Below, piece by piece: positions 1-7,999 of a DNA stretch of 64,000 bases. Within the stretch, counting starts at the first letter, position 1, and each line of letters opens with the position of its first letter. The notes under the pieces are model-generated. The model searched no databases. It was not told where the DNA came from and saw only the letters and a program-made list of their open reading frames with translations. The position numbers were made by a program, and so were the translations under genes. The stretch comes from Actinacidiphila epipremni (lineage in GTDB: Bacteria > Actinomycetota > Actinomycetes > Streptomycetales > Streptomycetaceae), in the NCBI RefSeq assembly GCF_012034175.1, contig NZ_JAATEJ010000004.1, positions 62,001 through 126,000 of the forward strand, written 5' to 3'.

Positions 1-162
1 GACCGTCTTGGACTCGGCGCGCAGCTCGTCGGCGATGCGGATGCTCTGGTTGCGGCGGGACTGGAGGGACTCCAGGGAGGAGAGGTCCAGGTCGTAGCCG
101 CGACGGGCGAGGCGGCGTACCGCCTCGTCTCCCATGTCGATCAGAGCGCGTGCATCATGCAT
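1..162 (-). CDS. Seryl-tRNA synthetase-like protein, N-terminus only
   Basis: Only the first 54 codons lie in the window; the rest continues past the left edge. The ATG start at 162 has a GAGGAGAG ribosome site about 8 bases upstream and overlaps the end of the histidine phosphatase gene by 8 bases. The visible protein is helical and charged, with the pattern of the SerRS N-terminal tRNA-binding arm (ARRGYDLD, then SLQSRRN and ADELRAESK). In a canonical enzyme this long hairpin contacts the variable arm of tRNA-Ser. Because it is the last visible gene of a metabolic operon, it may be a second, specialised SerRS supplying seryl-tRNA to a pathway rather than the housekeeping enzyme. That is inference: the catalytic domain is outside the window. 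Confidence 0.6.
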   Translation of the reverse strand, partial: MHDARALIDMGDEAVRRLARRGYDLDLSSLESLQSRRNQSIRIADELRAESKTV

Positions 163-862
163 GAGGGGATCTCTCCTCGGGCGGGGTCCGTAGAGGATCG
201 AAGTTAGCAAGGATGGGGACACCTGCTTGCGGCGATTCCGCCCGGCCACCCCCGGTCGGCGGTGCGTGAACCCCCTCGCTGGTGAGTCTGTCGATCAACC
301 GGCTGGTGAGACCGTGCAGTCGAGTGTCGGTGACGACCAAAGGGTCCAAGCATCGGGCTTCCGGGAAGAAGAGCGGGAGCGGCTCGTCGGACGGCTCGGC
401 CATCGTCCAGGTGAGCAGGGACAGCAACAAACCATGGGCCACGACGACCCGAGGGCCGGGATGCCGCAAGGCGTCCCTGACGGCGGCGAGCATGCGGATG
501 ACGGCTTCGTGCTGGGACTCGGCGGCCCCGGGCGGGCGGATGTACGGACCGTGCCGGCCGAGCCAGTCGGCGTAGTCGAGGAACGGCCCGCCCTCGAAGT
601 CGCCGTAGTCGAGTTCGTTGAGGCGAGCGTCGATGCGCGGTTCCAGCTGGGCCGGACCGGCGAGGAGGATCGTGGTCTGCTGCGCCCGCGGGAAGGCGCT
701 GGTGACCCAGGTGCGGGGGTGCCGCAGGGAGCCGGAGGCACGCAGGACGTGGCACGCGGCGACGCCCTCGGCGTCGAGCGGCAGCCGAACGCCCGGGTCC
801 CCGTTGACCAGGTAGTGAGTGCTGTAGGAGGTGCTCGCGTGCCGGAGCAGGATCGTCGTCAC
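155..862 (-). CDS. Histidine phosphatase family protein (phosphoglycerate mutase-like)
   Basis: About 235 residues from a GTG start at 862 that overlaps the upstream phosphotransferase stop as GTGA; GAAGGAGA lies just upstream. The protein opens with TTILLRHASTSY, the RHG-type motif carrying the histidine that is phosphorylated in this superfamily, and has the second conserved histidine in VVVAHGLLLS near residue 150. An acidic loop (LNELDYGDFEGG) lies between them, as in cobalamin-phosphatase and phosphoglycerate mutase relatives. The family hydrolyses or transfers phosphate on small metabolites or phosphoproteins; the substrate cannot be read from sequence. Coupled to phosphotransferase genes, it could reverse or complete a phosphorylation step in the same pathway. 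Confidence 0.8.
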   Translation of the reverse strand: MTTILLRHASTSYSTHYLVNGDPGVRLPLDAEGVAACHVLRASGSLRHPRTWVTSAFPRAQQTTILLAGPAQLEPRIDARLNELDYGDFEGGPFLDYADWLGRHGPYIRPPGAAESQHEAVIRMLAAVRDALRHPGPRVVVAHGLLLSLLTWTMAEPSDEPLPLFFPEARCLDPLVVTDTRLHGLTSRLIDRLTSEGVHAPPTGGGRAESPQAGVPILANFDPLRTPPEERSPHA

Positions 863-1782
863 GGTGTCGTCTCCTTCTCGGCGTACGAGAGCAGGACGGT
901 CAGGACGTCGGCCATCTGCTGATGGCGAGGGTCTCGGGTGTCTTCGTAGTAGAGGAGGCCGTGCAGCCCGATGAGCAGGCACCAGGGCAGGATGCTGCTT
1001 CGTGCGACGCCCGAGCGGCGAGCGGCTTCGCGGAGCCGGTCGTCCGTGCCGTTGCCGAGCCGGTAGTAGAGCGTCCAGAACGCCCAGTCGAAGAGGGCGT
1101 CGCCCTGCATGGGCAGCGGGTCGAGCAGCATCGGGCGGCCTTGGCGGGTGAAGGCGACGTTCTCCCGGTAGAGGTCGGCGTGCAGCACCGTACGGCGGGC
1201 CGCATCGGCGGAAAGCCCGGCCAGATACGGGGTGATCTGCGCGATGTGCCGGCCGTAGCGGCTGGTGCGTCCGCGCTCCCGGATACGGGGCTCGATCTCG
1301 TTGCGGATGTGGTCGGCAAGCGGGGGAAACCTGCCGGGGCGGACGTTCCGGCCGATACCGTGGGCCTGCTGCACTGCTTCCGCGACACGGGCTGTCTCGT
1401 CGGACGGTGGCTTGTCACCGCCCGGTCGTCCGGCGATCATGCGCAGGACCGCCACGCGGTGTTCGTCATCCGCCGCCAGGAGCACGCGGTCCTGTCCCGG
1501 GCGCCAAAGGCGCAGGGCTGCGGTCTCGCGGGCGTAGCGGTCGGCGTCGAACCACATCTTCACCAGGACGGGGCTGCCCTCGCGGTCGTGAGCCGTGGCG
1601 AGAACGCTGGCGTGGCCGGCGTCGTGGTAGCCGGTGAGATTCAGGTTCCACCGGCGACCGGCGTTCGTGAGTAAGCCCGGAACTCCGTTGAGCCACGTCG
1701 TCGCCGCTGAACCGTAGTGGGCGAGCAGGCGGCTGCGGCACGTCTCCGGGAGGGGTGGCAGAGCACGGCAGGTCGTCGTCAA
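859..1782 (-). CDS. Phosphotransferase (APH/choline-kinase fold)
   Basis: About 307 residues. The most upstream in-frame start that fits the neighbours is TTG at 1782, overlapping the AdoMet synthetase stop as TTGA, so translation is probably coupled. The catalytic loop is LHADLYRENVAF and the Mg-binding aspartate follows in MLLDPLP, the layout of aminoglycoside and small-molecule kinases. The ATP lysine is probably in PVLVKMWFD. The C-terminal part is helical and aromatic (DWAFWTLYYRLG), matching the substrate lobe. Its substrate is unknown; lying between an AdoMet synthetase and a histidine phosphatase points to a pathway intermediate rather than antibiotic resistance. The start codon is the main uncertainty. 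Confidence 0.75.
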   Translation of the reverse strand: MTTTCRALPPLPETCRSRLLAHYGSAATTWLNGVPGLLTNAGRRWNLNLTGYHDAGHASVLATAHDREGSPVLVKMWFDADRYARETAALRLWRPGQDRVLLAADDEHRVAVLRMIAGRPGGDKPPSDETARVAEAVQQAHGIGRNVRPGRFPPLADHIRNEIEPRIRERGRTSRYGRHIAQITPYLAGLSADAARRTVLHADLYRENVAFTRQGRPMLLDPLPMQGDALFDWAFWTLYYRLGNGTDDRLREAARRSGVARSSILPWCLLIGLHGLLYYEDTRDPRHQQMADVLTVLLSYAEKETTP

Positions 1783-3029
1783 CTGAGCAGCACCCCGTCC
1801 TGCACCAGCTCCTGGGTGAGGGCCGGGAATCCTGCGAGGGTCTCCAGGACGAGGGAGTGCACCGTCTCGACGTGGGCGTCCGGTCGCGAGAGGCGTACGA
1901 GGACGCGCCACGGCTGGTCCAGCGGTTCGCCCGTCGCGCTGACCATGTGCACCTCGGCGTGCCCGCCGGTCTCCTCGTGCAGGCGGTGGGCCAGGCGGGC
2001 GGCGGCCAAGTTGTAGAGCTTGCCGACGTGGTAGACGGGGTTCTTGCCGCTGGCGCCCTCCATGTTCATCGGCCGCAGCGGGGTGATGAGGCCGTTGACC
2101 CTGTTGCCGCGGCCGACCACGCCCTCGTCGCCGGACTCGATGGAGCTGCCGGTGTACGTCAGGTACAGCTCGTCCTTCTGCGGCACGTCGCGCACGTTCA
2201 GCCGGAAGTCGACGGGTGTGCCCGGCAGATGGTCGACCGCGATCCGGCGGCACTCGGCGAGAACCGCCTCCTTGTTCGCGAGGTAGGCAGCCCTGTCAGG
2301 TACGAACCGGCTCTTCTGCGGGACGCACAGGACGACGTCGGCGTGCTCGCCGTCGTAGTAACCCATGACCTTCACGTCGCTGCCGCACCACGGGTGCTCC
2401 CGCGTGAAGGGCGAGACGCCGGAGAAGCCGTCGGCCACCTCGCGCACGAACGCCTCGAAGGGACTGTGAGGAGCCCAACCGGTCCCTATCGAGGTGTCGT
2501 TGGCCATCAGTGCCCGCCGCTCCCGTAGGTCCTCCACCGACCGCGGCGCGAACCAACGCGTGCGTTCGGGTGCGCCGGCGTCGGTGATGACCGCGCCAGG
2601 GCTGGAGTTGGCGGTGATGTGGAAGCGGAGGTCGAGATGGTCGGCCAACTCCGGCAGCCTCTCGGCGAAGAACGCTCGCACCGTCTGCTCGGCCAGTTCC
2701 TGCACGGGGATCTCGCTGTCCCCACAGGTTCGGGCGGCCCGTCCGTTCACGAGCACGCGGACGGGCGCCTTCATCTCGCCGGCGCCGTACTCGACCCGGC
2801 TCGCGCCGCCCAGCAGCGCGAGCTTGTCGAAGTTGTGGTGGAGCACGGCCCCGAAGGTCTCCTGGGTGTAGCGGCTGTACGCCTGTGAGAGCCGTTCGGC
2901 CAAGTGGTCGGCGAGGGTGTCCGGGTGGCCGAGACCCTTGCGCTCGACGATGGTGGTGGCTTCGGGGCGCGGTGTACCGGTCTCGATGACGATTCGACTG
3001 CGTCCGGACGTGCTGACGGTGCGGTTCAC
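1779..3029 (-). CDS. S-adenosylmethionine synthetase, archaeal type
   Basis: A full-length 416-residue protein from a GTG start at 3029 with AAGGAG upstream. It makes S-adenosylmethionine from ATP and methionine. Diagnostic archaeal-MAT signatures are visible: ERKGLGHPDTLADHLAE near the N-terminus, HHNFDKLALLGG around residue 65, and the glycine-rich GDEGVVGRGNRVNG followed by PMNMEGASGKNP around residue 300. This family is only distantly related in sequence to bacterial MetK. Streptomycetes carry a housekeeping metK elsewhere (general knowledge), so this copy is probably dedicated to local, AdoMet-dependent chemistry. The next genes in the operon follow with 4-base overlaps. Confidence 0.9.
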   Translation of the reverse strand: MNRTVSTSGRSRIVIETGTPRPEATTIVERKGLGHPDTLADHLAERLSQAYSRYTQETFGAVLHHNFDKLALLGGASRVEYGAGEMKAPVRVLVNGRAARTCGDSEIPVQELAEQTVRAFFAERLPELADHLDLRFHITANSSPGAVITDAGAPERTRWFAPRSVEDLRERRALMANDTSIGTGWAPHSPFEAFVREVADGFSGVSPFTREHPWCGSDVKVMGYYDGEHADVVLCVPQKSRFVPDRAAYLANKEAVLAECRRIAVDHLPGTPVDFRLNVRDVPQKDELYLTYTGSSIESGDEGVVGRGNRVNGLITPLRPMNMEGASGKNPVYHVGKLYNLAAARLAHRLHEETGGHAEVHMVSATGEPLDQPWRVLVRLSRPDAHVETVHSLVLETLAGFPALTQELVQDGVLLS

Positions 3030-3074
3030 GTGGGCTCCTTGAAGTCAGGGCTACGGGCAGGGGTGGTAGTGGCG

Positions 3075-3956
3075 CTACCGCGGAACTCGCGCTTCACGCG
3101 CGACGGTGACCAAGCGGCTGAGGCGACGAAGGACGTCGGCGGTGCTGGTGGCGCGGATCAGGCGGTTCACGTCGGCTGTGGTGAGGAGGGAGAGGTCGTC
3201 CGGTCGGCGGCGGTCCAGCCAGAGGACGAGGCGCCAAGCGGCGATCGGGCCGTTGACCGGCAGCAGGCCGATGCCGTCGAGGGGCAGTACCGACCTGTTC
3301 CCGTAGATCAGGTCGCGGATCAGGTGGAAGGCGGCGTCCGCGGTGTCCGACACGGCGGGGCCGCGTGCGGCTGCCTCCCAGTCGACGACGTGGACGGCGC
3401 TGCCGTCGTCCACGAAGTGCTCGGGCTTGATGTCGCCGTGTAGGTAGGCAATCGGTTCGCCGTTCAGGGAAGTCAGGGCGTTCGACAGCCGATGCCACCA
3501 CGGCCGTTGCGCACACCGTGCGGAGAGTTGGGCGAGAAGCGCGTGGCTGTTGGTCGGGAAGCTGCTGCCGCTCGGCAGCCACCCGGGCCCGGGGTTGATC
3601 GGTGCGGGACGCTGCTGGAGGGCTTCCGTCAGCGTGAGGGTTCGCTGGACGAAGGCGCCTACCGGGTCGTCGGGGGGCGCCGTGGACCCGGCCGTGCCGA
3701 CGGCGTCGAGCAACAGCCAGCAGCACCCGTCTTCGTCACCGCTGTCCCGTACCGCCGGCGCGGGCAGGCCCCAGCCGCGGGCCAGGCCGAGCGCCTGGGC
3801 CTCCCGGTTGCGCCGCTCGGCAGGCGCGATGCCTCGGTAGACTTTCAGCACGGCCTTGTCGCCGTACGCGCGCCACATCGCGGACAGGGGCTTGTCGTGA
3901 AGGGGAATGAGAGGCCCGAAGCGGTGGCTCAACGCTTCGCCGACGGTCGCCGTCAC
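3075..3956 (-). CDS. Phosphotransferase / protein-kinase-fold protein
   Basis: 293 residues from a GTG at 3956 that overlaps the stop of the upstream ATPase gene as GTGA. It has AVLKVYRG as a candidate ATP-lysine motif near residue 35, the catalytic loop YLHGDIKPEHF near residue 170 and the metal-binding VVDWEAA about 20 residues later, the order found in APH-type kinases. It is distinct in sequence from the phosphotransferase at 859-1782, so the operon encodes two kinases of the same fold. Forty-five bases separate it from the AdoMet synthetase gene. The substrate is not recognisable. Confidence 0.75.
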   Translation of the reverse strand: MTATVGEALSHRFGPLIPLHDKPLSAMWRAYGDKAVLKVYRGIAPAERRNREAQALGLARGWGLPAPAVRDSGDEDGCCWLLLDAVGTAGSTAPPDDPVGAFVQRTLTLTEALQQRPAPINPGPGWLPSGSSFPTNSHALLAQLSARCAQRPWWHRLSNALTSLNGEPIAYLHGDIKPEHFVDDGSAVHVVDWEAAARGPAVSDTADAAFHLIRDLIYGNRSVLPLDGIGLLPVNGPIAAWRLVLWLDRRRPDDLSLLTTADVNRLIRATSTADVLRRLSRLVTVAREARVPR

Positions 3957-4414
3957 GCCAACCGCCCGGCGCAGGCGAGAAGTTCGGCGTCGACAGTCGC
4001 CGGCCCTTTGGGGACATCGTCGTCAGCCACGAGGAAGAAGACGGTCTTACCGGGGTCCCGCGGAACCCAGCCCCAGTCATGGGACAAGCACTCGACCAGA
4101 GCGAGACCCCTGCCGCCGGTGGCGTCGGGCAGCGCGGCGGACAGCACGGGCGGTCGCGGGGAACGGTCGGTGACCTCGATCTGAAGGAACCGCCCCGTCC
4201 ATCGCGTACGCACCCAGCACTCGTCACCGGCGTGCGTGAGGGCGTTGGTGATCACTTCGCTCGCACACAACTCGACGTCGGACAGCGCCGAGTCCGAGAG
4301 GGGGACGCTCCAGCGCTGCGCAGTCCGGACGATTCTCTGCCGGGCTTCGCCGATGGCATCGGTGTCGGCCTGGACGTGGAACTCGTCCGGGGCCGGGAGC
4401 TGCTGGTGGTTCAT
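3953..4414 (-). CDS. ATP-binding protein, HATPase (RsbW/SpoIIAB-like)
   Basis: 153 residues from an ATG at 4414 preceded by GAGGAGAGG. The Bergerat fold is shown by the N-box ELCASEVITNALTHA and the G1/G2 region TGGRGLALVECLS. This type of short stand-alone HATPase is abundant in Streptomyces, where members phosphorylate anti-anti-sigma proteins or bind sigma factors; many have unknown partners. It is the first gene of the leftward operon, so it may regulate that operon or couple it to a signal. No sigma factor or STAS-domain partner lies next to it. The end overlaps the following kinase gene by 4 bases. Confidence 0.8.
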   Translation of the reverse strand: MNHQQLPAPDEFHVQADTDAIGEARQRIVRTAQRWSVPLSDSALSDVELCASEVITNALTHAGDECWVRTRWTGRFLQIEVTDRSPRPPVLSAALPDATGGRGLALVECLSHDWGWVPRDPGKTVFFLVADDDVPKGPATVDAELLACAGRLA

Positions 4415-4657
4415 GGGGAGCCTCTCCTCAGCCTGCGGGTGGGAGGTGACGGCCGATGCCTGACGGGGGAGGCAGGCACCGACCGTCGGTCTGGTTGCCC
4501 TCTGTCGCTGTCCCAGCACACCCGATAGCGTGCGGACCGCAGGAGCCCATCGAGCGGTCAACTCGGTCAACTTCGCTGCCGCATTGACCACCAGCCCTTT
4601 CGCGGCGGCATCATGGGATGGGCGAAGGCGCACAGCAACGCGGGGGTGGACCGCTGC

Positions 4658-6103
4658 ATGAGCCGACGTCCCGAGGGACCGAACCTCCAACTCGCGACGT
4701 GCCTGGACGAATTGGGCTGGAGTCCCAAAGTCCTCGCACGGAAGATCAACCGGACGTTCGGCGACGGCACCGTCTCCGAGAGCGCGCCCTACCATTGGCG
4801 TGACCAGGGCGCACTTCCCCGGTCTCCGCTGCCGACCGCCGTGGCGCACGTGCTGTCACAGGAGCTGGGCCGGACCGTGACCGTCGAGTGGCTGTGGCAG
4901 GCGCGGTCGACGCCGTCGCCGGTCCTCGTGCCGGCCGACAGCGAGTTGGCGCGGCCATGGACCGCACGTGAGCTGGGAGGCATCGTGGAGGACTGGGTGG
5001 CCAGCGGGTTACGTGACCGCCGCCGCTTCCTCGCCGCTTCCGGTTCCGCGCTCCTCGCGCTCGTTTCGCAATACGTGGACGGTTCGGCCGGCCGCGGCGG
5101 GCTCACCGGTCGTGTCTCGCAGCCCACCGGCTCGGACCCGCTGATCGACCAGGTCGAGCAGAACCTTCCCCTGCTGCAACTCCTCGACGACGAGCACGGC
5201 GGCGCACGGCATCTGGCCTACGTGGGCGCGCAGTTCCGCGCCGTAGCGCTTCTGCTGCACGAAGGCGGACACTCGGCGTACGCCACCACCAGGCTCTTCC
5301 ACGCGCTGGGCGAGGTAGGGCAGTTGGCCGGGTGGATGGCCTTCGACGCCGGAGACCACGGCTTGGCCCAGCGCTACCTCGTCACCGCTCTGCGCGCCGC
5401 GCATCAGGTCAACGACCGCCCGCTGGCCGCGCACATCCTCGCCGACCTCGCCTTCCAGGCTGCCGGCCGCGAACACCCGGCCGATGCCGTCGTTTTGGGC
5501 GAGGCTGCTGTGCGGACGAGCGAAGGCGCGCCGAACGGCGTGCGTGCATCGGTCCTGTCCCGGCTCGCCTATGCCTATGCCACCGCCGGCCGCACAACGG
5601 ACTTCGACCGCACGCGGGAGACCGCCCGCGAACTGGTCGAATCCTCCGCCCCGGACGGCTCCGAACCCCACTGGATGTACTACCTGACCGGCAACCACCT
5701 GGACTGCCAAGCCGGTTACGCCCTCATCCATCTCGGTCGCGTGCGACGCGGCGAAGGCGCCACCGCACAGGGCCGCCGATTCGTCACCCGCGGAACGGCG
5801 CTGCTGGCCACCGGCGCACACGAAGTACCCCTCGACGACCCGAGCCAGCGGCGGGCCCTGTTCGAAGGAGCATGGCTCGCCCTCGGCTACACCAGCTCCG
5901 GCGAGACCGAGCTGGCGTGCCAGATCGCAGCAACGGCCACACAGCGGCTGGCCACCGTCCGCTCACCGCGCAGCACCGCGGTCCTCCAGCAACTCGCCGG
6001 GGATCTGCGGCGTCGGCAGCGCAACCCGCACGTCCGCGGCTTCCTCCCCGAACTCGAAAACCGCCTCGCTGAGCACCCGGCAGGTGCGATCGCCGGACGC
6101 TAG
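4658..6103 (+). CDS. NsdA-like transcriptional regulator / TPR-like protein
   Basis: About 481 residues from ATG 4658 (GGGGGTGG upstream); an in-frame ATG at 4613 would add 15 residues. The N-terminus (RRPEGPNLQLATCLDELGWSP, then ARKINR and YHWRDQGALPRSP) resembles the HTH-like head of the Streptomyces regulators related to NsdA. A hydrophobic stretch (FLAASGSALLALVS) follows near residue 125. The rest is helical, with repeating patterns suggestive of TPR-type repeats, such as RLFHALGEVGQLAGWMAFDA and RYLVTALRAAHQ. It is divergent from the AdoMet synthetase operon, so it may control that operon, the downstream oxidase, or both. Function beyond this is inference. Confidence 0.7.
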   Translation: MSRRPEGPNLQLATCLDELGWSPKVLARKINRTFGDGTVSESAPYHWRDQGALPRSPLPTAVAHVLSQELGRTVTVEWLWQARSTPSPVLVPADSELARPWTARELGGIVEDWVASGLRDRRRFLAASGSALLALVSQYVDGSAGRGGLTGRVSQPTGSDPLIDQVEQNLPLLQLLDDEHGGARHLAYVGAQFRAVALLLHEGGHSAYATTRLFHALGEVGQLAGWMAFDAGDHGLAQRYLVTALRAAHQVNDRPLAAHILADLAFQAAGREHPADAVVLGEAAVRTSEGAPNGVRASVLSRLAYAYATAGRTTDFDRTRETARELVESSAPDGSEPHWMYYLTGNHLDCQAGYALIHLGRVRRGEGATAQGRRFVTRGTALLATGAHEVPLDDPSQRRALFEGAWLALGYTSSGETELACQIAATATQRLATVRSPRSTAVLQQLAGDLRRRQRNPHVRGFLPELENRLAEHPAGAIAGR

Positions 6104-6113
6104 GGTCGCTCCC

Positions 6114-7067
6114 GTGGCTGCAACCGAGCAGGTGACCGTGATCGGGGCCGGCGTCTCCGGCCTCACCACTGCCGTCGTCCTCGCTGAGGCCGGACTGCGG
6201 GTGCGGGTGATCGCCGAGGACATCCCCGGGCGTACGTCGCTGGCCGCGGGGGCCATGTGGGGGCCGTACCTGGTCGAGCCCAAGGACAAGGTCGACGAGT
6301 GGAGCTGGCACTCGCTGGGGGTCTTCCGCTCGCTCGCTGGCGATCCGACGACCGGCGTACGCATCGCCTCCGGCATCGAAGCCTCCCGCCACGCCGACGC
6401 GCCGCCGGAGTGGGCCATGACGCTGCCGGGCTTCCAGCCCTGTCCCGTGAGTGCACTCCCACCCGGCTTCACCGCCGGCTACCGGTTCGAGGTCCCCCTG
6501 ATCGACATGCCCGTCTACCTCGCCCACCTGCGGGACCGTCTTCTCGCTGCCGGCGCGACCATCGAGCAGGGCACGGTCACCGACCTGGATGACCCCGACC
6601 TCGGCCGCACGGTCGTCAACTGCACCGGCCTCGGCGCCCGCCACCTCGCCGCCGATCACGACCTCCGCCCGATCCGCGGCCAGCATGTCGTCGTCACCAA
6701 CCCCGGCCTCACCGACTTCTTCTCCGAAGACACCGGCACCTCCCCCGACCTGCTCTGCATCTACCCCCACGGCAACACCGTCGTCCTCGGCGGCACCGCC
6801 ATCGACGGCCAGGGCGACCTCGCCCCCGACCCGGCCGCCGCCGACGCGATCCTCCACCGCTGCACCGCGGTCGAGCCTCGCCTCGCACAAGCCCGCGTCC
6901 TGGCCCACCGCATCGGCACCCGCCCCACCCGCCCGGCAGTCCGCGTCGAAGCCGAGCCGCGCCACGACGGCCGGCTGGTCGTGCACAACTACGGCCACGG
7001 TGGCGCTGGCGTTACCCTCTCCTGGGGCTGCGCTCAAAAGATCGAAAAACGCTACCTTCGTATTTGA
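6114..7067 (+). CDS. D-amino-acid oxidase-like FAD oxidoreductase, C-terminus truncated
   Basis: About 317 residues from a GTG at 6114, 10 bases after the regulator stop (an upstream GTG at 6084 is possible). The FAD-binding Rossmann motif VIGAGVSGL lies at the N-terminus, followed by GAMWGPY, and the DAAO C-terminal signature HNYGHGGAGVTLSWG is present, with GQHVV in the middle. D-amino-acid oxidases deaminate D-amino acids with release of H2O2. Normal family members continue with a helix after SWGCA; here it is replaced by QKIEKRYLRI, encoded by unusually AT-rich DNA (from about 7035). This suggests the gene was cut by the insertion that brought in the adjacent island. Most active-site elements remain, so activity cannot be excluded. 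Confidence 0.8.
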   Translation: MAATEQVTVIGAGVSGLTTAVVLAEAGLRVRVIAEDIPGRTSLAAGAMWGPYLVEPKDKVDEWSWHSLGVFRSLAGDPTTGVRIASGIEASRHADAPPEWAMTLPGFQPCPVSALPPGFTAGYRFEVPLIDMPVYLAHLRDRLLAAGATIEQGTVTDLDDPDLGRTVVNCTGLGARHLAADHDLRPIRGQHVVVTNPGLTDFFSEDTGTSPDLLCIYPHGNTVVLGGTAIDGQGDLAPDPAAADAILHRCTAVEPRLAQARVLAHRIGTRPTRPAVRVEAEPRHDGRLVVHNYGHGGAGVTLSWGCAQKIEKRYLRI

Positions 7068-7289
7068 AATTCGGCGGGCGGGAGGGGCGAGTCCGCCCTT
7101 TGACCTGGGCAGACATGGGTGTGGCGCCTGGTGGGTGTTTCTCTCGGCGGTGGCGTTCATGTTGGTCAGCGGGTTGCGGGCTAGAGGGTGACGACCTGCT
7201 TGGGCGTGGCGATCTGCAGCCTCGGGATTAGGTCTCGCCGGGCTTGGTCAGTGCGGTGACCTGCTGAAAGGTTCCGGTGGGGCGGTGAA

Positions 7290-7730
7290 GATGGATTACA
7301 AGGAGATCATCACGGAGTTGTCCGACGGTCTGGCCCGGCCGAGCCGTTGAGATTCCGGCTGGGAGGTCACCGGCAGCGGCGCGGTCGCGCGGGCCCGGCA
7401 GCGTCTGGGCGATGCGGTGTTGGCTGACCTGTTCGACACCGTCGCGCGGCCGGTTGCAGAGCTGCTCACTCCCGGCGCATTCCTGGGCGGCTGGCGGCTG
7501 ATGGCCGTCGACGGCTTCGAGCAGGACGCTCCCCACACGGCCGCCAACGCCGACGCCTTCGGCTACGCCGGCGGCAGCACACATCCCTCGGCGTTCCCCC
7601 AGGTGCGACTGGCCACGCTCTCGGAAGTCGGTACGCATGCCGAGACCGGGGCGGCGATGGGGCCGGTGACCGGCACCGGCTCGGCAGATCTTCGCTGCCT
7701 GCTAGAAGGACACCCCCGGCGACGACGTAC
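7290..7730 (+). pseudogene. IS4-family transposase relic
   Basis: Reading from the ATG at 7292 gives the start of a coding region stopped by TGA at 7349-7351. The same frame then continues with sequence typical of actinobacterial IS4 transposase N-terminal halves: ARARQRLGDAVLADLFDTVA, FLGGWRLMAVDGF (first catalytic aspartate region), HTAANADAFGYAGG and SAFPQVRLATLSEVGTH. Similarity fades after about 7715 and no terminal inverted repeats are apparent. The surrounding 7068-7999 stretch holds nothing else recognisable. It sits between the truncated oxidase and the restriction operon, so it probably marks the left edge of the accessory island. Confidence 0.75.
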
Positions 7731-7999
7731 GGGAGCCGGGCCCGGTCTTCGACCGGTGCGAGCAGGGGACCCTCATGTGACGGAACTGTTTCTCCAGGCA
7801 AGCGTCATTGCACGCGGCACGTTGCTTACCACCGCCTCACCAGGACCTCTTTGGTGGCGGGCTGGTCTGTGTTCGTTTGCCGACATGCCAGCCCGTGCAG
7901 AGCGGGGGCGAACGACTACACGACTGCTGCTGTCACTCAGCGCCCAGACGGTACGCTTGTCCGGCTAAGCAGCTGGAGTAGAGATCGGAGTCGGCGACT

